A DNA stretch of 49,723 nucleotides from NCBI GenBank assembly GCA_947479085.1, contig CANJYB010000030.1:1-49723 (forward strand), read 5' to 3'. The first letter of the stretch is position 1, and each line of letters begins with the position of its first letter. Source of the DNA: Bacteroidota bacterium (GTDB lineage: Bacteria > Bacteroidota > Bacteroidia > 2-12-FULL-35-15). The notes under the pieces were generated by a model. It was not told where the DNA came from. It saw only the letters and a list, made by a program, of their open reading frames with translations, and did no database searches. Of this stretch, positions 44,167-49,723 are shown one piece after another. The translations under genes and the position numbers were made by a program.

Positions 44167-44290
44167 AGTAAAAAGCCCCGTTTTGAATAAACAAAACGAG
44201 ACTTTTTTACTAACCCAAAAAAGAAACCCTGCACTCCTACAGGGTTTCAACACTTCATGAAAACAACTAAATCACTTTCGAAATTTAGTG
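44167..44290 (-). ncRNA. Candidate small RNA, related to the one at 8.9 kb
   Basis: On the minus strand TACTTTTG (44294-44301) is followed by a stem ATCACT/AGTGAT (with CTAAATTT and GAAAGT in the loop region), a perfect hairpin GAAACCCTG/CAGGGTTTC (44223-44248) followed by CTTTTTT, and a last hairpin at 44167-44211 (AGTAAAAAAG, CGTTTTG, CAAAACG, CTTTTTACT) followed by T's. The 5' segment shares CTAAATTT, GAAAGT and TTTAG in the same order with the candidate at 8921-8997. No ORF fits. It lies between the LOG gene (which ends at 44418) and DUF5916, so part of it could serve as the LOG terminator. Confidence 0.55.
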
Positions 44291-44293
44291 ATA

Positions 44294-44301
44294 CAAAAGT
44301 A
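44294..44301 (-). promoter_or_regulatory. -7 element of the second candidate small RNA
   Basis: It reads TACTTTTG on the minus strand; the transcript would start near 44289. The best TTG upstream is 15 bp away, a little short. Confidence comes mainly from the structured sequence that follows. Confidence 0.4.
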
Positions 44302-44417
44302 TAATATATTTTAATACAATTTAAATAAATTAGACTTATAGATATTTTGGTTCGATAAATTGTTATTATTAATACCTTAAGTTTAAGTTACGAGAATGGA
44401 AACATAAAATGTCAAGT

Positions 44418-45134
44418 CTAGAAATTCGGTTTCAACAAATATTTTGAATAGAATTCATTAATTATTTCAATAGCTTCATCAGCAGTATCCACAATTTTAA
44501 ACAGGTTCAGATCTATTTCGCTTATGTTATGTTCTTCTTCCAGCATTGTGTTTTTTACCCATGCCATCAGTCCCTCCCAGTATTTTTTTCCAACCAGTAT
44601 GATTGGGAAGTGCGCTACTTTATTGGTTTGTATTAATGTAATTGCCTCAAATAATTCATCTAAAGTTCCGAAACCTCCGGGCATTGCGATAAAGCCTTGA
44701 GAGTATTTAAGGAAAATGGTTTTGCGGACAAAGAAGTAATCAAAATTGATGTTTTTATCACTATCGACAAATGAATTGGAACTTTGCTCGAATGGTAATG
44801 TGATATTTAATCCCACAGATTTACCTCCGCCTGCCTTTGCTCCTTTGTTCGCAGCTTCCATAATACCAGGGCCACCTCCTGTAATCACTCCATATCCTTC
44901 ACGGGTAAGTTTAAAAGAAATCTCTTCAGCCAGTTTATAATACTTGTTATTCATTTTTGTCCTGGCAGAGCCAAACACAGAAACGCAAGGGCCAATGCGG
45001 CTCATCTTTTCGAAGCCTTCCACAAATTCGCTCATTATTTTAAATATCTGCCATGAATCGGATGCCTTGATGTCGTTCCAATCTTTTGCTTCAAATACTT
45101 TCCTGATTTTATCTTCTTCTTCTTGATTTGTCAT
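44418..45134 (-). CDS. LOG-family protein (nucleoside 5'-monophosphate phosphoribohydrolase type)
   Basis: A 238-residue protein of the LOG/TIGR00730 family. The nucleotide-binding motifs are VSVFGSARTKMNNKYYKLAE, GVITGGGPGIMEAANKGAKA and AMPGGFGTLDELFEAI. Members remove ribose 5-phosphate from AMP or cytokinin nucleotides; in bacteria they probably act in nucleotide salvage. The PGGxGTxxE motif is complete. It follows uvrA by 60 bp on the same strand and may be read from the uvrA promoter. Confidence 0.9.
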   Translation of the reverse strand: MTNQEEEDKIRKVFEAKDWNDIKASDSWQIFKIMSEFVEGFEKMSRIGPCVSVFGSARTKMNNKYYKLAEEISFKLTREGYGVITGGGPGIMEAANKGAKAGGGKSVGLNITLPFEQSSNSFVDSDKNINFDYFFVRKTIFLKYSQGFIAMPGGFGTLDELFEAITLIQTNKVAHFPIILVGKKYWEGLMAWVKNTMLEEEHNISEIDLNLFKIVDTADEAIEIINEFYSKYLLKPNF

Positions 45135-45194
45135 ACTATTTTTATTTTATGAATTGCTTACTATGGGTGTTTGATTTGTTTTTTTATTCTTTTG

Positions 45195-48083
45195 CTATTT
45201 TAGTTCTTCTTTTAAAAACTTTGCAGTATAAGATATTTTATTTTTTATAATTTCTTCGGGTGTACCTTCGCAAAGAATTGTTCCTCCTCCGTTTCCTCCT
45301 TCCAATCCTAAATCGATAATATGATCGGCCACCTTAATAATATCCATATTATGCTCAATAACCAAAACGGTATTGCCGCTATCTACCAGTTTATTTAATA
45401 CTTCCAACAGTATTCGAATATCCTCGAAATGTAAACCGGTTGTTGGTTCATCCAAAATGTAAAACGTATTTCCGGTATCTTTTTTAGATAATTCAGTTGC
45501 TAGTTTTACCCGTTGTGCTTCACCTCCAGATAATGTGGTGCTTTGCTGACCAAGTGTAATATATCCCAAACCTACTTCATGCAACGCTTTTATCTTTAAA
45601 AGAATTGATGGAATATTTGCAAAAAATTCTACAGCTACATCAATAGTCATATTTAACACATCAGATATAGACTTTCCTTTATAGCGAATTTCCAATGTCT
45701 CTTTATTATAACGCTTGCCGTTGCATGTTTCGCAATTTACATACACATCAGGTAAAAAATTCATTTCAATGGTTCTTAAACCGGCACCTAAGCAGGTATT
45801 GCAACGACCTCCTGCTACATTGAACGAAAATCTCCCTGGTTTATATCCCCTTATTTTGGCTTCAGGCACCATTGCAAATAAATTTCGTATATCAGCAAAT
45901 ACATTGGTATAGGTTGCCGGGTTGCTCCTTGGCGTGCGCCCTATGGGTGATTGATCTATTTCAATTACCTTGTCAATTAAAGATAAACCTGATACCGACT
46001 TATATGGCATCGCTTTTTTCTCCGAACGGTAAAAGTGTTTGTTCAGAATAGGATAAAGGGTTTCATTAATCAGTGTGGATTTACCACTTCCGGAAACTCC
46101 GGTAACACAAATGAATTTTCCTAATGGGAATTTTACAGTTACCTCTTTCAGATTATTTCCTGAAGCACCATTAATAACTAATGTTCCCGCATTTCCTTTT
46201 CTTCTTTGCGAAGGAACTGGAATACCTTTTATTCCATTTATATAATCCGAAGTAAGGGTATGAAATTTTAATATTTGTTTTGGAGTTCCTTCTGCAATTA
46301 TTTTTCCCCCATGCACTCCGGCAGCAGGGCCAATATCTATAACATGGTCGGCAGCAAGAATCATTTCCTTATCATGTTCAACCACAATGACAGAATTACC
46401 TATATCCCTCAGGTTTTTCAGCGCATTGATTAATCTTACATTATCGCGCTGATGAAGCCCAATGCTGGGTTCATCAAGAATATACAGTACACCAACCAAT
46501 TGAGAACCTATCTGGGTAGCTAATCTTATCCGTTGAGCTTCCCCACCAGAAAGGCTTTTGGAAGGGCGATTAAGATTAAGATAGTTTAAACCTACATCCA
46601 ATAAAAATTGCAAACGTGTTCTTATTTCCTTTAAAACTTCTTTTGCAATAATATTCTGTTTTGTATCCATCCGGTTTTCCACATCCCTGAACCAATCAAA
46701 CAGTTCTGAAATACCCATGGTGGCGAGTTCAGAAATGTTTTTTTTATCAATCATAAAAAACAGGCTTTCCTTTTTCAGTCGTTTGCCTTCACATTTAGGG
46801 CATACTATTTTATTCATAAAACCTTGAACCCATTTCTCCATGGTAGGCGAACTGTTTTCATCGTTTTGTTTAATGATATGATTGGCTATTCCTTCAAATG
46901 CTATGCTATAACTCGATGCAGAAGTGTCATTAAACTGCCTTATTTTAAAAACCTCATCCGAACCAAATAAAATGATATTCATGGCATCCTCCGGAATTTC
47001 TTCAATCGGAGTATCTAAAGTGAAACCGTATTTATTTCCTATTGCCTCCAGTTGTTTAAATATCCATGTGCTTTTGGCATCCCCCAACGGTGCTATTCCG
47101 CCTTTATTAATGGTAGTTCTTTTATTCGGAATTATTTTATCTATATCTATTTCAGAAACCTGCCCGAGCCCGTTACAACGTGGACAAGCACCATAAGGGG
47201 AATTGAATGAAAATAAATTTGGTTGAGGTTCGTCATAAGAGATGCCTGTACTTGGACACATTAAGTGGCGGCTGAAATAACTCACCTTTCCGTATTCATC
47301 ATCAAAGTCACCGGCCTCAAAAGGTTGAACCATAATGATTCCCTTCCCCTGTTTCATTGCCAGTTGCATAGATTCATTAATGCGCTGCCTTGCATCAACA
47401 TTTACTTCCAGTCTGTCTATTACTATTTCTATATCGTGAACTTTATACCTGTCTAACTGAAAATGTTTGGAAAGTTCCATTACTTCTCCATCCACGCGTA
47501 CTCTTGTATATCCCCATTTCCTTATCTGTTCGAATAATTCACGGTAATGCCCCTTTCTACCTTTTACCACCGGTGCAAGCAGAATAATTTTTTTATCTGT
47601 GTAACGTTCCAGGAGAAGATTAATAATCTGGTCATCAGAATAGCGAACCATTTTTTCGCCTGTATTATAGGAATACGCATCGGATGCGCGGGCAAAAAGC
47701 AAACGAAGAAAGTCGTAAATCTCGGTTATAGTCCCAACAGTTGAGCGGGGATTTTTATTTACCGTTTTTTGTTCAATTGAAATTACAGGACTTAACCCCG
47801 TTATTTTATCCACATCTGGGCGTTCCATGTTTCCAAGAAACTGACGGGCGTAAGCAGAAAAACTTTCAATGTATCTTCTTTGTCCTTCAGCATATATGGT
47901 GTCGAATGCCAGAGAGGATTTTCCGCTACCGCTCAAACCGGTAATAACAACCAGTTTGTTTCGGGGTATCACCACATCAATGTTTTTAAGATTGTGAACC
48001 CGCGCCCCAATTACTTCCAGAAAATCTATTTCACTAACTGTTTGGGTGCTCACTTCTTTTTTGTTTTTTGTTTTTTCTGCCAT
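45195..48083 (-). CDS. uvrA: Excinuclease ABC subunit A
   Basis: A 962-residue protein of normal length. It has two ABC modules: the first with [20 protein letters not shown] (Walker A) and [19 protein letters not shown] with [14 protein letters not shown]; the second with [20 protein letters not shown] and [16 protein letters not shown] with [14 protein letters not shown]. Zinc-binding modules show as CPRCNGLG with CPKCEGKR, and CNTCLGAG with CETCNGKR. It senses bulky DNA lesions with UvrB in nucleotide excision repair in the cytosol. The promoter at 48127-48158 is close to consensus. Confidence 0.97.
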   Translation of the reverse strand: MAEKTKNKKEVSTQTVSEIDFLEVIGARVHNLKNIDVVIPRNKLVVITGLSGSGKSSLAFDTIYAEGQRRYIESFSAYARQFLGNMERPDVDKITGLSPVISIEQKTVNKNPRSTVGTITEIYDFLRLLFARASDAYSYNTGEKMVRYSDDQIINLLLERYTDKKIILLAPVVKGRKGHYRELFEQIRKWGYTRVRVDGEVMELSKHFQLDRYKVHDIEIVIDRLEVNVDARQRINESMQLAMKQGKGIIMVQPFEAGDFDDEYGKVSYFSRHLMCPSTGISYDEPQPNLFSFNSPYGACPRCNGLGQVSEIDIDKIIPNKRTTINKGGIAPLGDAKSTWIFKQLEAIGNKYGFTLDTPIEEIPEDAMNIILFGSDEVFKIRQFNDTSASSYSIAFEGIANHIIKQNDENSSPTMEKWVQGFMNKIVCPKCEGKRLKKESLFFMIDKKNISELATMGISELFDWFRDVENRMDTKQNIIAKEVLKEIRTRLQFLLDVGLNYLNLNRPSKSLSGGEAQRIRLATQIGSQLVGVLYILDEPSIGLHQRDNVRLINALKNLRDIGNSVIVVEHDKEMILAADHVIDIGPAAGVHGGKIIAEGTPKQILKFHTLTSDYINGIKGIPVPSQRRKGNAGTLVINGASGNNLKEVTVKFPLGKFICVTGVSGSGKSTLINETLYPILNKHFYRSEKKAMPYKSVSGLSLIDKVIEIDQSPIGRTPRSNPATYTNVFADIRNLFAMVPEAKIRGYKPGRFSFNVAGGRCNTCLGAGLRTIEMNFLPDVYVNCETCNGKRYNKETLEIRYKGKSISDVLNMTIDVAVEFFANIPSILLKIKALHEVGLGYITLGQQSTTLSGGEAQRVKLATELSKKDTGNTFYILDEPTTGLHFEDIRILLEVLNKLVDSGNTVLVIEHNMDIIKVADHIIDLGLEGGNGGGTILCEGTPEEIIKNKISYTAKFLKEELK

Positions 48084-48126
48084 TAATTAGATGATTTGAA
48101 GCAATACCCCATTTTTTTTAGGGGGG

Positions 48127-48158
48127 CAAAGATAAGCAACAAAGAGACGTAGAACAAA
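48127..48158 (-). promoter_or_regulatory. Promoter of uvrA
   Basis: On the minus strand the -7 is TATCTTTG (48127-48134) and the -33 is TTTG (48155-48158), with a 20-bp spacer. The leader of about 39 nt contains CCCC...GGGG, which can form a small hairpin over a run of A. Confidence 0.65.
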
Positions 48159-48279
48159 AAAGGTAATATATAAATGTGGGGCCTGCAAGGATGGGATTAA
48201 AAGAAGTTAAAAAGCATGTTGCCTGAATTGGTATTTGGATTTCAAAGTAGGATGCATCGAATCAAAATACAGATTCCTT

Positions 48280-48565
48280 CTCCCACAGAGAGGGAACGAC
48301 CTCCCACTGAGTGGTCACAACCTCCCACTGAGTGGTCACAACCTCCCACTGAGTGGTCGCAACCTCCCACTGAGTGGTCGCAACCTCCCACTGAGTGGTC
48401 GCAACCTCCCACTGAGTGGTCGCAACCTCCCACTGAGTGGTCACAACCTCCCACTGAGTGGTCGCAACCTCCCACTGAGTGGTCGCAACCTCCCACTGAG
48501 TGGTCGCAACCTCCCACTGAGTGGTCACAACCTCCCACAGTGTGGGAACGACCTCCCACACACTC
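48280..48565. repeat. Tandem array F, 21-bp unit with covarying palindrome, about 14 copies
   Basis: CTCCCAC recurs every 21 bp from 48280 to 48553. Most units carry CCACTGAGTGG (5-bp arms and one central base). The next-to-last unit carries CCCACAGTGTGGG instead, in which both arms have changed together so that pairing is kept and extended. All frames over the array on both strands are open, which gives several false repeat proteins. It lies in the region between uvrA and the small secreted protein gene at 49049. Confidence 0.95.
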
Positions 48566-49048
48566 ATTGGTCTTGCAAACGTGACTTAATTTAAAGCCCA
48601 TTGTTGATATTTGGTGTAAAATGGAACTAAGCACTAAACAAGGGGTGCTTTAATAAAATAAAGGTTAGGATTAAAGAAAACGGAAAAGGGCCTTGTTTTG
48701 ATCAGAAATCAGGCTGTTTTTCTATAATGGAATGGTCATCTCTCTAAAACATTGAGCAAAGCATCTTTAATTATAAGACTACCTACTCAAAGATGAACAA
48801 GATTTTTAGTAAAGCAGGAAAAAGCTTTCCCTCAAAAGTAAGTCGGTTTTATGCTTTTCAAAAAATGGTCTTTTGCAATAAATCGCTATAACAAGGTATA
48901 GTATTGGTTCGTTTAATGTTAAATTGGTTACGATAAACTTAAAAGATATGAACAGTTTTTGAAAAAAGTAATGAAGTAATTGCATTAAAATAAATTTTTG
49001 TCTTATTTCGAAAAATATTTTAAAACTAACTTATTAATCAAAAAAACT
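48566..49048. other. Intergenic region, no gene seen
   Basis: AT-rich and without a convincing ORF or RNA structure. The promoter of the gene at 49049 must be in its right end; TAAATTTTTG at 48991-49000 is two bases off the TAnnTTTG form. Confidence 0.4.
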
Positions 49049-49363
49049 ATGAAAAAGAAAACATTACACATCGCAGCAGTTGCAGCAACATTCTTTGCAA
49101 CATCATTATCAGTATCAGCTCAGGACAGCCGTCCTTCCTCACCTCCCGCTTTGGCCGGAAACAATGCTCGGAAAGTAACAGTAGTTGCTAAAGAAACAAA
49201 ATCTAACCCTTTATCCATTGGGGGAAGAACCTATGCAAACCAGGCAGACTTCAATAAAGTGTCAGCCTTGATTAACCAAAAAGTAAAAAGCGGACTGGCA
49301 CCTGCTGTGGTAACTGATAAGGAATTAAGCAACATGAACATTGTTCCTGTTTCAAACAAATAA
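49049..49363 (+). CDS. Small secreted protein of unknown function
   Basis: A 104-residue protein. I start at the ATG at 49049 because the signal peptide begins there (MKKKTLHIAAVAATFFATSL, cleaved near SVSAQ). The mature part is about 80 residues, with a Ser/Pro-rich start and the segment IGGRTYANQADFNKVSALIN. I do not recognise the family, and there is no lipobox or T9SS tail. Only 22 bp separate it from the next secreted protein gene, so the two are probably read together. Confidence 0.7.
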   Translation: MKKKTLHIAAVAATFFATSLSVSAQDSRPSSPPALAGNNARKVTVVAKETKSNPLSIGGRTYANQADFNKVSALINQKVKSGLAPAVVTDKELSNMNIVPVSNK

Positions 49364-49385
49364 TTAAACTAAAAAACAAAAAATT

Positions 49386-49723
49386 ATGAAAAAAATAATC
49401 AGTTTAATAACATTAACGATGTTATTTTTCGTTCACCTCAGTCATTCTCAAAATACTGGTTGTAATGCCGGAAACGAATTACCAATATTTAGTAATATTA
49501 GTAACCACGGAGCCAATTATATATTAGGAACAAAATACACGTTAGCATCAGCAGGAACATTAACCGGTTTATCAATGAACGGAGTAGGAGGTTCAGGATC
49601 GAACGTACAGATGGCATTGTATGCAGATAACGGAGGAGTACCGGGAGCATTGTTGGTAACCTCAGCAGCAGGAGCAGTAACAGCAGGTACAGTAACATTA
49701 GCAGTAACCCCTATGGCTCTTGC
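49386..49723 (+). CDS. Secreted protein, 3' end beyond the window
   Basis: The ATG at 49386 opens a frame to the window end (112 codons). It begins with a signal peptide (MKKIISLITLTMLFFVHLSH, then SQN). The mature part (GTKYTLASAGTLTGLSMNGV, NVQMALYADNGGVPGALLVT) reads as a beta-sandwich-like domain of the kind found at the start of large T9SS cargos. The real length and any sorting domain cannot be seen. Confidence 0.75.
   Translation, partial: MKKIISLITLTMLFFVHLSHSQNTGCNAGNELPIFSNISNHGANYILGTKYTLASAGTLTGLSMNGVGGSGSNVQMALYADNGGVPGALLVTSAAGAVTAGTVTLAVTPMAL

Overview
The window is AT-rich and reads as a chromosome segment of a Bacteroidota bacterium, most likely a flavobacterial or sphingobacterial-type environmental lineage. 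The evidence is four secreted proteins with type IX secretion (T9SS) type A C-terminal sorting domains, a PorE-like OmpA protein, a DUF5916 outer-membrane protein, the dnaA / low-molecular-weight phosphatase / SAM methyltransferase neighbourhood, many promoters of the Bacteroidota form TAnnTTTG, and almost no Shine-Dalgarno sequences. Housekeeping genes (uvrA, dnaA, lolD-type ABC ATPase, a transaldolase-like aldolase, a YciO/Sua5 protein, SRP RNA) show that this is chromosome. No integrase, transposase, tRNA or rRNA was seen.

Layout. 0.8-12.4 kb: large surface or secreted proteins on the minus strand (an S74-chaperone adhesin, a YD-like repeat T9SS cargo, a beta-helix-like T9SS cargo), a TPR/SpoIIE phosphatase gene broken by a one-base frameshift, a plus-strand TPR lipoprotein and a candidate small RNA. 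12.8-18.0 kb: a small T9SS cargo, then a TPR histidine kinase, its NarL-type response regulator and a secreted protein. Identical 7-2-7 palindromes lie 22 bp upstream of the -7 elements of the last two, which points to autoregulation and a direct target. 18.0-24.2 kb: an orphan protein, a beta-helix gene split by an in-frame stop, an 863-residue T9SS cargo with five exact-length 240-bp repeats, and a MORN/DUF6624 protein. 24.4-26.1 kb: YciO, aldolase and SRP RNA. 26.1-27.9 kb: a gene-poor stretch with a truncated outer-membrane protein, two tandem arrays and several dispersed repeats.

27.9-37.2 kb holds the most interesting block. After a PorE-like protein and a GtrB-type glycosyltransferase comes a tight four-gene operon: a TolC-like exporter fused to a glycoside-hydrolase-like domain, an HlyD-type adaptor, a cytosolic protein with degenerate receiver, TackOD1 zinc-ribbon and degenerate GGDEF domains, and a processive family-2 glycosyltransferase with the QRLRW motif. 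No ABC transporter is present. I infer an exopolysaccharide synthase and secretion machine assembled differently from the alginate, Pel and PNAG systems. 37.2-48.1 kb is mainly housekeeping (methyltransferase, phosphatase, dnaA, thioesterase, lolD, DUF5916, LOG protein, uvrA). The right edge has two small secreted proteins, the last one cut by the window end.

A second theme is structural: six intergenic tandem arrays (about 0.3, 12.6, 18.1, 26.5, 27.0 and 48.3 kb) have unrelated sequences but share a period of 21, 22 or 42 bp, close to two or four turns of B-DNA. Several have internal palindromes whose arms vary in a compensatory way.
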